Shown piece after piece: positions 7,697 to 15,340 of a stretch of 64,000 nucleotides of DNA. The notes below the pieces were generated by a model. It had not been told where the DNA came from. It saw nothing but the letters and a program-made list of their open reading frames with translations, and made no database searches. Source of the stretch: Treponema sp. (GTDB taxonomy: Bacteria > Spirochaetota > Spirochaetia > Treponematales > Breznakiellaceae); contig WRKT01000005.1 of assembly GCA_009777995.1 (NCBI GenBank), positions 1 through 64,000 on the forward strand. Direction: 5' to 3'. A program made the position numbers and the translations under genes. Position 1 is the first letter of the stretch; each line of letters starts with the position of its first letter.

Positions 7697-7726
7697 TTGA
7701 CAAATTATTGTTCGTCGTTTTATCAT
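7697..7726 (+). promoter_or_regulatory. Promoter of the Fic gene
   Basis: TTGACA (7697-7702) and TATCAT (7721-7726) are 18 bases apart. The expected start of transcription, about seven bases after the -10 box, falls at the ATG at 7734, and no ribosome site precedes that ATG. The transcript may therefore be leaderless. Confidence 0.6.
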
Positions 7727-7733
7727 TAAAAAT

Positions 7734-8903
7734 ATGAAAAATACTTGGGAACATATCTCTTTTCGGGAGAAATGGAAGATAAACGAAAAGATTGCAAATC
7801 TTCTTGGGCAATGCTATGCCTACGTAAATGCTATGCTCAATATACCAATCAGGCCTGATTATAATAAAGAACTGCATATCGTATCTTTTAATAAAGGCGC
7901 ATTGGCCACCACCGCAATAGAAGGAAATACCCTGACAGAGAAAGACCTGACAATAATTCAAAGCGGGAAAAATCTGGAGCCAAGCAGGAGATATCTACAG
8001 ATAGAAGTTGAAAATGTAATTGGAGCATTTAGAACTATTTACAATGAGCTTATCCGTGAAAAGAAAGCGACCATCATATCGCCTGAGCTTATCAAACATT
8101 TTCATGAAATGATAGGTAAGGATATAGGGGACGCCTTTGGCGGCAATCCGGGGCAGTTCCGCAGGCAAAATGTCATTGTTGGAGTGGTATATAGGCCCCC
8201 TCCGTTTGAACAGGTTGAGAGTTATGTCTTGAAGCTCTGTGATTGGCTTCGCAAGGTATTTCATTATGATACCGGTCAGAATTTTGATGATGCCGTCATT
8301 CAGGCAATTATTACCCATGTATATATAGCGTGGATACATCCGTTTATGGACGGAAATGGAAGGACAGCAAGGCTCTTGGAATTTTACCTGATTTTAAGAG
8401 CAGGTATCCCAAGTTTTGCATCCCACATTTTATCAAATTACTATAATGATACAAGGACTAATTACTATAAGCAGATTGAACAGGCAACAGAAACAGGAGA
8501 CTTGAGCTCTTTCATTGAATACGCCTTGGAAGGGTTTCGTGACGGCCTTGAACAAACTCTGAGGCTGATCCACGAGAAGCAAATGAAATCCACATGGAAT
8601 AACTATGTTCATGATTCAATAGAAGAAATAGAAAGTAAAAACAAGAAAAGTATAAGACGCTTGCGACAGCTTGCGTATTTTATCCCCGCAGACCGTTTTT
8701 ATAGCCCCGAAGATATCAGGCTTCTTTCAGGAGAAATTGCTGAAGCATATATGCACTTAAACCTGATTACCCTCCGCCGGGATTTAGATCTTTTGGTTGA
8801 AAAAGGCATATTAAAGACAGAGAGAGGGAAATACCGGGCCAATTATGAGCAACTGCATAGCTTTTTACCTGAATCTGCTGCTCTGATTAAGAAGCATTAT
8901 TAG
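7734..8903 (+). CDS. Fic-domain protein with C-terminal winged helix
   Basis: A 389-residue protein. The Fic catalytic motif HPFMDGNGR is complete at residues 202-210, so it should transfer AMP (or a similar group) to a target hydroxyl. An inhibitory-helix motif of the (S/T)xxxE(G/N) type, TTAIEGN at about 59-65, lies N-terminal, which makes it an intramolecularly inhibited Fic. Residues about 300-389 form a winged-helix DNA-binding domain (LVEKGILKTERGKYRANY). This Fic-wHTH arrangement is widespread in bacteria as single-gene accessory cargo. It has its own promoter and no ribosome site. Confidence 0.9.
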   Translation: MKNTWEHISFREKWKINEKIANLLGQCYAYVNAMLNIPIRPDYNKELHIVSFNKGALATTAIEGNTLTEKDLTIIQSGKNLEPSRRYLQIEVENVIGAFRTIYNELIREKKATIISPELIKHFHEMIGKDIGDAFGGNPGQFRRQNVIVGVVYRPPPFEQVESYVLKLCDWLRKVFHYDTGQNFDDAVIQAIITHVYIAWIHPFMDGNGRTARLLEFYLILRAGIPSFASHILSNYYNDTRTNYYKQIEQATETGDLSSFIEYALEGFRDGLEQTLRLIHEKQMKSTWNNYVHDSIEEIESKNKKSIRRLRQLAYFIPADRFYSPEDIRLLSGEIAEAYMHLNLITLRRDLDLLVEKGILKTERGKYRANYEQLHSFLPESAALIKKHY

Positions 8904-8951
8904 AATTTTGCAATTTGTATATTCTACCAGATTCAATGGTTTATACATTTC

Positions 8952-8984
8952 TTACATATTGTCAATGGCATTTACAATATGTAA
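8952..8984. terminator. Bidirectional terminator-like inverted repeat
   Basis: Perfect 11-bp arms TTACATATTGT (8952-8962) and ACAATATGTAA (8974-8984) enclose an 11-base loop. It sits between the convergent fic and FAH genes. The stem is AT-rich and lacks a long T run, so terminator function is likely but not certain. Confidence 0.5.
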
Positions 8985-8996
8985 ACTTGCACTTAT

Positions 8997-10001
8997 CTAC
9001 ACAACCTTGTTGGTCATTTCTCCGATTCTGTCAATTTCTAGGCGGATTGTATCTCCTCGTTCAAGCAGATGTCCGTTTTCCATTCCGCAACAGTTGGGAA
9101 TTGTACCTGTTGCCATGAATTCACCTGCGTAAACCCTCTCGCCTTCTGATGCATAGGAAACAGCCCTGCCGATACTGTGTGTAAATTCATTCATCTGCCC
9201 TGTTACAATCAACTTGCCATTGATAAAAACCCTGGTTTTGATATCGGTTAAATACGGCAGTATTTCATCCGGTGTAACCACAACATTTGATATCGCATTG
9301 GCAAAATCCTTTGATTTACACGGACCGAACCCGGTGCTTTTCATCTCATGGTACTGCACATTGCGGGCGCTAAAATCGTTGAAAATGCAAAATGCACCGA
9401 TTGAATCCAGGGCCTCTTGCTCTGTTGCATTAAAAATATCTTTGGTGATAATCATCCCCAGTTCCAGCTCATAATCCAAAAGTGTGGCATATTTGGGGTA
9501 TGTGATTGTCTCGCCATCACCAAAAAAAGACAGGATGTTTCCCTTATAGTAAATGGGATTCTCATAAAAGGCCTTCTTTGGCTTAAGTGCAGGGAAAGGA
9601 CGCCTAAACACAGCTTCATAAGCTCTTACAATAGGGAAAAGATTTTTCATGGTGAATCTGACCATCCCGCGGGAGCTATTAATCACATGCCGCTCCGATA
9701 GCATGAAATCTCGATAAAATCTGGGGCTAAAGGGCATCACTTCCTGCATGTCCCCGGTTTGAGTGCATTTGCTGATGTCTGTTTTAGTGATAAGAGAATC
9801 AAGTTTGTTCCGGTTTTCCGAAAGCCTCTGCAAAAAAGCTATCAAGTCATCAGCAGTTTCAGCTAACGATGAATATTCCTTACTGCCATCGTTAGGTGTA
9901 ATTTCAAGGAGCTTCTTTATGACCACCCAATGACCATCATGTAAGAAGGCCAGGGATTTATCATTTTTGCCATCATTTATGATAAGCTTTTTAATCTTCA
10001 T
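8997..10001 (-). CDS. Fumarylacetoacetate hydrolase (FAH) family protein
   Basis: A 334-residue protein. The C-terminal FAH fold is clear: LLDYELELGMIITKDI carries the metal-binding Glu pair, followed by IFNDFSARNVQYHEM, SKDFANAISNVVVT and FINGKLIVTGQMNEFTHSIG. FAH-type enzymes hydrolyse or decarboxylate acylpyruvates and related keto acids. It shares an operon with the cyclase family hydrolase upstream (36-base gap with a small hairpin), suggesting breakdown of one ring-derived or acyl compound. A strong AAGGAGG ribosome site precedes the ATG. Substrate unknown. Confidence 0.85.
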   Translation of the reverse strand: MKIKKLIINDGKNDKSLAFLHDGHWVVIKKLLEITPNDGSKEYSSLAETADDLIAFLQRLSENRNKLDSLITKTDISKCTQTGDMQEVMPFSPRFYRDFMLSERHVINSSRGMVRFTMKNLFPIVRAYEAVFRRPFPALKPKKAFYENPIYYKGNILSFFGDGETITYPKYATLLDYELELGMIITKDIFNATEQEALDSIGAFCIFNDFSARNVQYHEMKSTGFGPCKSKDFANAISNVVVTPDEILPYLTDIKTRVFINGKLIVTGQMNEFTHSIGRAVSYASEGERVYAGEFMATGTIPNCCGMENGHLLERGDTIRLEIDRIGEMTNKVV

Positions 10002-10021
10002 ATTGATTACCTCCTTATTTG

Positions 10022-10039
10022 AACGCTAATGCGAGCGTT
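10022..10039. repeat. Small hairpin between cyclase and FAH genes
   Basis: Arms AACGCT (10022-10027) and AGCGTT (10034-10039) enclose six bases and overlap the stop codon of the cyclase gene. It may tune readthrough into the FAH gene. Confidence 0.4.
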
Positions 10040-10805
10040 AGTCATCCAGTATTGCGACAAGCCGTATCGGAGCTGCTGAGCAGCCAACCAGCGGAAGCGG
10101 CATTGCCATTACCTTAAAGCCGTCTTTTGGAAGCTGCTTAAGCCCGACAACCTGCTCAATATGACAGTAAGGTTTTTTCAAACCTACCAGATGTCCTTCC
10201 CAAAACAAATTTGCATTATCTTCTTTCTTGGCGAGTTTGGCCAATTTTGCCAATGGCCGATCCCATCCCCATTGGTCAATTCCCATTACCTGCACACCCC
10301 GGTCAATCAGCCACTCGGTGGCTTCTGCACTTACACCCGTACCATTGGGGTAATATTCTTTTGTGCCCATAAAGCGATCACCATCTGTTCTGATTAAGAC
10401 AATAGTACCTTGCGTAATTTTCAAGTTATTATCTTTTACATAATTTTCTACATCAGCTTTGCTGATAATCTCCATGTCTTTTTTATGAGTCATATCGATT
10501 ACAACACCGGGGCCATAAAACATTTCAAGAGGAAGTTCGTCAATGGTTGCAGCTCGTTTACCTCCGGATTCAGGTCCATAATGCCAAGGTGCATCAACAT
10601 GTGTTGTTGAATGCACTCCCATGTGTTTGATTGTGTCATCTGCCCAACCATCCCAGCCCTTGGGTTTATACTTCGAGCGTAAGCCAAGGAAAGGTAATAA
10701 CCTTCCTCCCTGCTTGTGGCTTTTATGTTTTATTTTTACCCTCATTACAAAAAATTCATTGGGATAGTATTTAATCGGCTTAGACAGGTCAATAATTCTT
10801 GCCAT
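10038..10805 (-). CDS. Cyclase family protein (kynurenine formamidase-like hydrolase)
   Basis: A 255-residue protein. The metal-binding signature of the cyclase/KynB family is present as HSTTHVDAPWHYGPES, with a second part GTIVLIRTDGDRF and the closing HxxLL-like GHLVGL segment. Family members are Mn/Zn hydrolases of amides or lactones. It is the first gene of a two-gene operon with the FAH protein. An AAGGAGGG ribosome site precedes the ATG. The MFS gene at 10887 is divergent and could import the substrate; that link is an inference from position. Confidence 0.85.
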   Translation of the reverse strand: MARIIDLSKPIKYYPNEFFVMRVKIKHKSHKQGGRLLPFLGLRSKYKPKGWDGWADDTIKHMGVHSTTHVDAPWHYGPESGGKRAATIDELPLEMFYGPGVVIDMTHKKDMEIISKADVENYVKDNNLKITQGTIVLIRTDGDRFMGTKEYYPNGTGVSAEATEWLIDRGVQVMGIDQWGWDRPLAKLAKLAKKEDNANLFWEGHLVGLKKPYCHIEQVVGLKQLPKDGFKVMAMPLPLVGCSAAPIRLVAILDD

Positions 10806-10870
10806 TTAGTCCCTCCTTAATAACAGGAGCAATAGTATCACTAAAATCTCCTTGAATCTATCCCGGTTTT

Positions 10871-10888
10871 ACAGGATAATCCTCCTGT
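10871..10888 (+). promoter_or_regulatory. Hairpin over the ribosome site and start codon of the MFS gene
   Basis: ACAGGA (10871-10876) can pair with TCCTGT (10883-10888) across a six-base loop. The left arm holds the only AGGA before the GTG start at 10887, and the right arm runs into that start. The structure could hold translation down; a dyad operator in this divergent region is an alternative. Confidence 0.35.
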
Positions 10889-12059
10889 GAGCAAATTTCA
10901 GCGGGTTCTGTTATTCATCCTCCTGTTTGGTACGATGCTGATATTCGGAATGGTCGAAAATTTTAAAGGGGTATCTTTTCCGTTAATCAGGGGCGAGTTC
11001 GGCGCATCTTGGGAGCAGATGGGCCTTATGATATCGATGATTTCGATTTTCTATACAGGTTTTAGTGTTCTTGCAGGCATTTTTCTTGGGCGTTTTGGGG
11101 TAAAGCCTTCGTATCTGCTTGGGTTCAGCATTATTTCTGCCGGGTTTCTTGCGGTGTTTTATCTCCCCGGCTTTTTTCTTACTGCAAGCGCCCTGCTTCT
11201 TGCATCAGCGGGATTTGGATTTTTCGAAATAAGCATTAATGCCCTTGCCTCAAAGCTCTTCGTAAAAAGAGCAGCGCTCCTAATGAATCTGCTCCACTCC
11301 TTTTATGGCTTTGGTGCAGTAATCGGGCCTATAGCAGCGGGATATATTGCAGGCAGTGTGGGCCTAAGCTGGCGGCATGCCTACCTGTTTACCTTGCCGG
11401 TATCGCTTGCATTATTAATCCCTGCGATTATCATTCGCTTTCCGGAAGATCCAAGAGACATCGGAGTGGAACAAGAAAAGCGCAGCAGCTTCTTTGATAC
11501 ATTGCGATCTCCCCTGGTGTGGCTCATGGCTATCACCTTGAGCATTATGGTCACAGTTGAAATGAGCAGTGCCAACTGGGGAACCATGTACTTCCAGGAT
11601 ATATACGGTTTTGATCCAAATACAGACGGAGCAACCTTCCTCTCAAGATTCTTCATGCTTTTTACAATTTCGCGCCTTATCTGCGGTTTTGCAATCGAGA
11701 AGATAGGTTACATGCGTGCCTTGCTCGGCGCTGCGATAATTTCTTCACTTGTCTTTATCATAGGGTTTTTACTCGGAGAAACAGGTATTTTAGTACTGCC
11801 TGCTCTCGGCTTTTTCGCCGCAATTTACTGGCCAACCCTAATGGCGGTGACATTCATCCGGTTCGGCAAAGACGCCCCCATCTTCTCAGGTGCTGTCATT
11901 GCAATAAGCGGCATTTTCTTTGCATCGATACAATTCTTAACCGGTCTTATCAACAGTTACTTCGGCTCTGCATGGGGTTACCGCTCGAATCTGGTTTATT
12001 CGGTGATTCTGATAGCATTGCTGGTGGTTTTACAGAAGAAACTTGTTGATTCTAAGTGA
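10887..12059 (+). CDS. MFS transporter
   Basis: A 390-residue protein with about 12 hydrophobic segments and typical MFS features: an N-terminal VENFKGVSFPLIRGEFG segment followed by a glycine-rich loop (LGRFGVKPSYLLGFSII) and a central charged loop near residue 190 (RFPEDPRDIGVEQEKRSS). It resembles the FucP/sugar-like branch, but the substrate cannot be predicted. Start is GTG. It is divergent from the cyclase-FAH operon. Its last codons are part of a 20-bp sequence repeated after the next gene. Confidence 0.8.
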   Translation: MSKFQRVLLFILLFGTMLIFGMVENFKGVSFPLIRGEFGASWEQMGLMISMISIFYTGFSVLAGIFLGRFGVKPSYLLGFSIISAGFLAVFYLPGFFLTASALLLASAGFGFFEISINALASKLFVKRAALLMNLLHSFYGFGAVIGPIAAGYIAGSVGLSWRHAYLFTLPVSLALLIPAIIIRFPEDPRDIGVEQEKRSSFFDTLRSPLVWLMAITLSIMVTVEMSSANWGTMYFQDIYGFDPNTDGATFLSRFFMLFTISRLICGFAIEKIGYMRALLGAAIISSLVFIIGFLLGETGILVLPALGFFAAIYWPTLMAVTFIRFGKDAPIFSGAVIAISGIFFASIQFLTGLINSYFGSAWGYRSNLVYSVILIALLVVLQKKLVDSK

Positions 12060-12070
12060 TTTTACTCTAA
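12051..12070 (+). repeat. 20-bp direct repeat, left copy
   Basis: The sequence TCTAAGTGATTTTACTCTAA covers the last two sense codons and stop of the MFS gene and the bases after it. The identical 20 bases recur at 13180-13199, on the far side of the ATP-binding gene. The pair brackets about 1.1 kb. Confidence 0.85.
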
Positions 12071-12105
12071 GCAAAAGTAATTAAGTATGATATAATTAGA
12101 ATAAC

Positions 12106-12975
12106 ATGGCAATAACAGAAACCGACACCAGAGAATATAAGCGCCAAGTACCTGATGATGTCGAAAAGTCAGTAGTCGCTTTCTTGAACGGCCTTGGTGG
12201 TGAAATATATATAGGTATTGATGATATGCACAATGTGGTGTCACCCAGGCAAAATTTAACATTCCGTCAGCTAAGAATATTTTACGAAGAAAAGCATAAT
12301 ACACTAAATATCGATAATTTGCTAGAAAACCTAGATTTTTATACAGAAGATGGAAAATTTAACTATGTTGCTTATTTAATGGCGGACAATAACGGTGTTT
12401 CTGTAAAAATGGTGCAATATAGCGGAACTGATAAAGTTACCATACTAAAGAAAACTGAATGTGGTAATTACTCTTTAGTAAAAGCTGCTTATGCCATGCT
12501 GGATGCTCTAGATATTTATAACCAAACTGCAGTGGAAATAAAGTACCCGGAACGCATCGAAACAAGGCTTGTAGAGCCCATAGCCTTACGAGAGGCAGTT
12601 ATAAACGCTATTATTCATAATGATTATATTCGAGGAGCCTACCCGGTAGTTGAGTTTTATTCGGATCGTGTTGAAGTTACTTCTTCCGGTGGCCTTCCTT
12701 TAGGACTTACCCCGGATGCATTTTTTAAAGGAAAGTCCTTGCCCCGAAATCGTGAGATAATGCGGATATTCACGAACATGGAACTTGCAGAACAGCTTGG
12801 GTCAGGGATGCATCGCATAATGCAATACTACAAGCCGGAAGACTATACGATTGATGATACATTTATTACCGCACGATTTAAATATAATCAGCATGCCCTT
12901 GATAGTTTAAACGGTCAGGTAAGTACGGAGAAAGTACGGAGAAAGTACGGAGAAAGTACGGAGAAAGTACAGTAA
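12106..12975 (+). CDS. ATP-binding, RecG-like/AlbA_2 family protein, frame ended by tandem repeat
   Basis: A 289-residue product in the current frame. The N terminus (ETDTREYKRQVP, VVAFLNGLGGEIYIGIDD) is the start of an AlbA_2/schlafen-like domain, but it jumps directly to SPRQNLTFRQLRIFYEE. About 80-90 residues usual between these blocks seem missing. Then come a conserved middle (NYVAYLMADNNGVSVK) and a GHKL-like ATPase part (LREAVINAIIHNDY, ITSSGGLP-like, QLGSGMHRIMQYY). The frame ends inside a tandem 11-bp repeat; the usual C-terminal winged helix lies in another frame at 12972-13178. TATAAT at 12091-12096 is only nine bases before the ATG and there is no ribosome site. It is either a decayed gene or a repeat-switched one. 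Confidence 0.75.
   Translation: MAITETDTREYKRQVPDDVEKSVVAFLNGLGGEIYIGIDDMHNVVSPRQNLTFRQLRIFYEEKHNTLNIDNLLENLDFYTEDGKFNYVAYLMADNNGVSVKMVQYSGTDKVTILKKTECGNYSLVKAAYAMLDALDIYNQTAVEIKYPERIETRLVEPIALREAVINAIIHNDYIRGAYPVVEFYSDRVEVTSSGGLPLGLTPDAFFKGKSLPRNREIMRIFTNMELAEQLGSGMHRIMQYYKPEDYTIDDTFITARFKYNQHALDSLNGQVSTEKVRRKYGESTEKVQ
12921..12970 (+). repeat. 11-bp tandem repeat, four and a half copies
   Basis: The unit AAGTACGGAGA is repeated perfectly four times (12921-12964) and followed by AAGTAC. Because 11 is not a multiple of three, each change of one copy shifts the reading frame. In the current frame it encodes STEKVRRKYGESTEKV and then a stop. Loss of one copy or gain of two would join the gene to the downstream HTH frame. 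Confidence 0.95.
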
Positions 12976-13178
12976 AGAATGTCAAGTTTTCTGAAACCCA
13001 AAAACAGATAATTGAGCAAATAACCAAAAATAACCGGATAACCATTGATGCATTAGCAACTGTACTAAATGTAAGCACGAGTACTATAGAAAAAAACATC
13101 AAACAACTAAAAGAGGTGGGTATATTATTACGTCTTGGTGGTGATAAAGGTGGTTCCTGGGAGCTTCTTAATGACTAA
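12972..13178 (+). pseudogene. Out-of-frame C-terminal winged-helix segment of the ATP-binding gene
   Basis: A continuous open frame of 68 codons encodes VKNVKFSETQKQIIEQI, a helix-turn-helix (ITIDALATVLNVSTSTIEK, NIKQLKEVGILLRL) and GGDKGGSWELLND before TAA. This is the usual C-terminal HTH of AlbA_2/HATPase_c_4 proteins. It lies in the +3 frame relative to the upstream gene and has no start of its own. With one repeat copy fewer the joined protein would have 353 residues. Confidence 0.8.
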
Positions 13179-13179
13179 A

Positions 13180-13199
13180 TCTAAGTGATTTTACTCTAA
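13180..13199 (+). repeat. 20-bp direct repeat, right copy
   Basis: This copy is identical to 12051-12070 and begins two bases after the stop of the out-of-frame HTH segment. It supplies most of the left half of the palindrome at 13189-13214, so it looks like the original 3' end of the MFS transcript. Confidence 0.85.
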
Positions 13200-13214
13200 A
13201 CGTTTAGAGTAAAA
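13189..13214. terminator. 26-bp perfect palindrome, bidirectional terminator candidate
   Basis: TTTTACTCTAAACG (13189-13202) and its exact reverse complement overlap to make a 26-bp palindrome ending in AAAA. It lies between convergent genes and would present T-rich ends in both directions. The copy after the MFS gene has lost the right half. Confidence 0.6.
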
Positions 13215-13225
13215 GTTATAAAAAA

Positions 13226-14875
13226 TCATACAGTGTGCATTATTTTATACAGCCTATACCCCCCGCTAAGGTTAAATACCTCAAAGCCGTTCTGCATTAA
13301 AATCCTGGCTGCGATATAACTGCGCACACCACTATGGCAGTGCACATACACGGACTTACTCTTATCAAGCTCATCCATGCGAGCCCGCAAGTTCTCAAGC
13401 GGGATGTTCACAAAGCCGGTAATACTGCCGCTTGCTGCTTCGCCGGGGTTGCGGACATCAATAAGGTTAAGACTGCCGTCCCGGGGAAGGGCATCGACGT
13501 CGTGCCAGTGGAACTGTTTAACCATTCCCTTAAGTACGTTCTCAATTGCATAACCTGCCATGTTCACGGGGTCTTTGGCAGAGGAGTACGGTGGCGCATA
13601 ACAGAGTTCAAGCCCGGTCAGGTTAGAGGCTGTCATTCCTGCGCGGATTGCTGTTGCAAGCACATCGCAGCGTTTATCAACCCCGTCAGAGCCAAGTATC
13701 TGCGCTCCGAGGATCTTACCGCTCCCCAACTCAAAAATCACCTTAATCGACATCTGACGAGAACCGGGGTAATACCCCGCATGGCTGCCAAGGTAGAGGA
13801 AGACCTTATCGTAAGAAAGGCCAAGCCTCTTTGCTGTTTTCTCGTTAATCCCTGTAGAGGCCACGGTCATGTCAAAGACCTTGATAATGGCAGAACCTTG
13901 TGTGCCGCCATACTCGGACTTAACTCCGCAGATATTATCTGCAGCTATACGAGCCTGCCTGTTTGCAGGGCCTGCGAGGGGAACCATGGCCTTCTGCCCT
14001 GTTACAAAGTCTGTCACTTCAACAGCATCCCCGACAGCGAAAATATCAGGATCAGAACTGCGCATGTTTTTATCTGTAACAATCCCGCCTCTCTCGTTTA
14101 ACTCAAGCCCCGAATCCCTTGCAAGGGCAGATTCCGGTTTTACACCGATGGCCAATATTACCATGTCGGCTTCCACACTACCCTTTTGCAAAACTATACT
14201 AAGGCCGGTATCAACCTCAACTATCTTTTGTACTCCATTATTCAAATAAAGTTCGATATCGTTCTTCTTTAAATAATGATGTACCTCAGTGACCACATCA
14301 ATATCAAGCGGAGCTATCACCTGATCAGATAACTCTATAATGCTGACCTTAAGTCCTGCCTCCCGGAGGTTCTCTGCCATCTCTATCCCGATAAACCCGC
14401 CGCCAATTACTGCAGCTCTCCCGGGGCGGTTTTTCGCAATATACTCTTTGATGCGATCAACATCGGCCACATTACGCAAGGTAAAAACATTCTGAAAATC
14501 AAAACCTTCCACGGGCGGCTTAATGGGCGCAGCCCCCGGGGCAAGGATCAACTTATCGTAATTTTCGCTGTAAACTTCGCCGGTCTTTAAATTTTTTACT
14601 TCAATAGTTTTTTCACTGCGATCAATCGAAAGCACTTCACTCAAGACTCTTACATCAACATTAAAACGCCGCAGGAAACTCTCCGGGGTTTGCAGGAGGA
14701 GTTTTGTACGTTCGGAAATTGCCCCACCGATATAATACGGCAAGCCGCAGTTTGCAAAGGAGATATGCTCCCCCCTCTCGAACATGATAATCTCGGCATG
14801 TTCATCCAGTCTGCGGAGGCGAGCTGCTGCTGTTGCTCCCCCCGCCACTCCGCCTATGATTAGTACTTTCATCAT
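13226..14875 (-). CDS. CoA-disulfide reductase-like flavoprotein with rhodanese domain
   Basis: A 549-residue fusion. Residues 1-440 are a PNDR-type flavoprotein with FAD site VLIIGGVAGGATAAARL, redox Cys43 in SFANCGLPYYIGG, NAD site AAVIGGGFIGIEMAENL and FAD motif DIFAVGDAVEV. Residues about 455-549 are a rhodanese domain with the active loop HCHSGVRS. The CoADR-rhodanese fusion reduces CoA disulfides, persulfides or polysulfides. The start MMKVLIIGG overlaps the end of a DUF4143 remnant whose GGAG acts as its ribosome site. The single-Cys43 pattern separates it from glutathione reductase; NADH oxidase-like activity cannot be excluded. Confidence 0.9.
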   Translation of the reverse strand: MMKVLIIGGVAGGATAAARLRRLDEHAEIIMFERGEHISFANCGLPYYIGGAISERTKLLLQTPESFLRRFNVDVRVLSEVLSIDRSEKTIEVKNLKTGEVYSENYDKLILAPGAAPIKPPVEGFDFQNVFTLRNVADVDRIKEYIAKNRPGRAAVIGGGFIGIEMAENLREAGLKVSIIELSDQVIAPLDIDVVTEVHHYLKKNDIELYLNNGVQKIVEVDTGLSIVLQKGSVEADMVILAIGVKPESALARDSGLELNERGGIVTDKNMRSSDPDIFAVGDAVEVTDFVTGQKAMVPLAGPANRQARIAADNICGVKSEYGGTQGSAIIKVFDMTVASTGINEKTAKRLGLSYDKVFLYLGSHAGYYPGSRQMSIKVIFELGSGKILGAQILGSDGVDKRCDVLATAIRAGMTASNLTGLELCYAPPYSSAKDPVNMAGYAIENVLKGMVKQFHWHDVDALPRDGSLNLIDVRNPGEAASGSITGFVNIPLENLRARMDELDKSKSVYVHCHSGVRSYIAARILMQNGFEVFNLSGGYRLYKIMHTV

Positions 14876-15039
14876 TCAACTCCTATAAGCCAATCCAAAA
14901 CATTAATAATGCGAATGCCCTCATTGATCGCCGGAGGATCATCATCCATAATCAGCAAATATTTTGGATAACTATCCTTTACAGCACGTAAAGAGCGTAA
15001 TTCCCGTTCAAGGGTTGCTTCATCACGTGTCAAATCTTT
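14872..15039 (-). pseudogene. Remnant of an AAA ATPase with DUF4143 domain (C-terminal end)
   Basis: An open stretch of 55 codons without a start encodes KDLTRDEATLERELRSL, then RAVKDSYPKYLLIMDDDPP and INVLDWLIGVE before TGA. This matches the closing part of AAA_14/DUF4143 ATPases (T-x-x-RE ... I-D-x-YPKY-L ... D-WL). The rest of the roughly 400-residue gene is gone; a stop lies just before the first codon shown. Its TGA overlaps the start of the CoA-disulfide reductase gene, so the end of the remnant now serves as that gene's leader and ribosome site. Confidence 0.7.
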
Positions 15040-15093
15040 TCAATAGACTGAAAAGTTTCCAAGAAATGCCAAGTTTTTTCAGTGGACTGAAAA
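15037..15093. repeat. Two similar 18-bp hairpins
   Basis: TTTTCAGTGGACTGAAAA (15076-15093) is a perfect 8-bp stem with a two-base loop. A near copy, TTTTCAATAGACTGAAAA, lies at 15037-15054. The first follows the stop at 15098 of the small membrane protein gene, but no T run follows on the minus strand. The second overlaps the broken edge of the DUF4143 remnant. Confidence 0.5.
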
Positions 15094-15097
15094 TAAT

Positions 15098-15307
15098 CTA
15101 GTTTTCTTTGGAATGCTTCTTCTCATCAATCCGGTCTTTGATATCGGAAATGCCTGCGAAGACTAGAATCAGGCCGATTAGGCCCGCGAGTATGGGTAAA
15201 CTGCCCCTCAAGAAGGCCAAAACATCGTCAGACCAGCCAAGACCTGCAGGCAGAATCGTTAAAACAGCCGCTAGAATCACTGCAAAACCAAGAATCAAGG
15301 CTTTCAT
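15098..15307 (-). CDS. Small membrane protein, two TM segments
   Basis: A 69-residue protein with hydrophobic segments at about residues 2-22 (LILGFAVILAAVLTILPAG) and 36-54 (LPILAGLIGLILVFAGI), then a charged tail (DIKDRIDEKKHSKEN). A GGAG ribosome site lies six bases before the ATG. It is 33 bases downstream of another small membrane protein gene and they probably form an operon. No family recognised. Confidence 0.65.
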   Translation of the reverse strand: MKALILGFAVILAAVLTILPAGLGWSDDVLAFLRGSLPILAGLIGLILVFAGISDIKDRIDEKKHSKEN

Positions 15308-15340
15308 GTTATCTCCATTTTCGATTTTCGGATTTTCGGA

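Noticed and set aside
12921-12970. CRISPR-like repeat
   Set aside because: Units are 11 bases in direct tandem without spacers and lie inside a gene.
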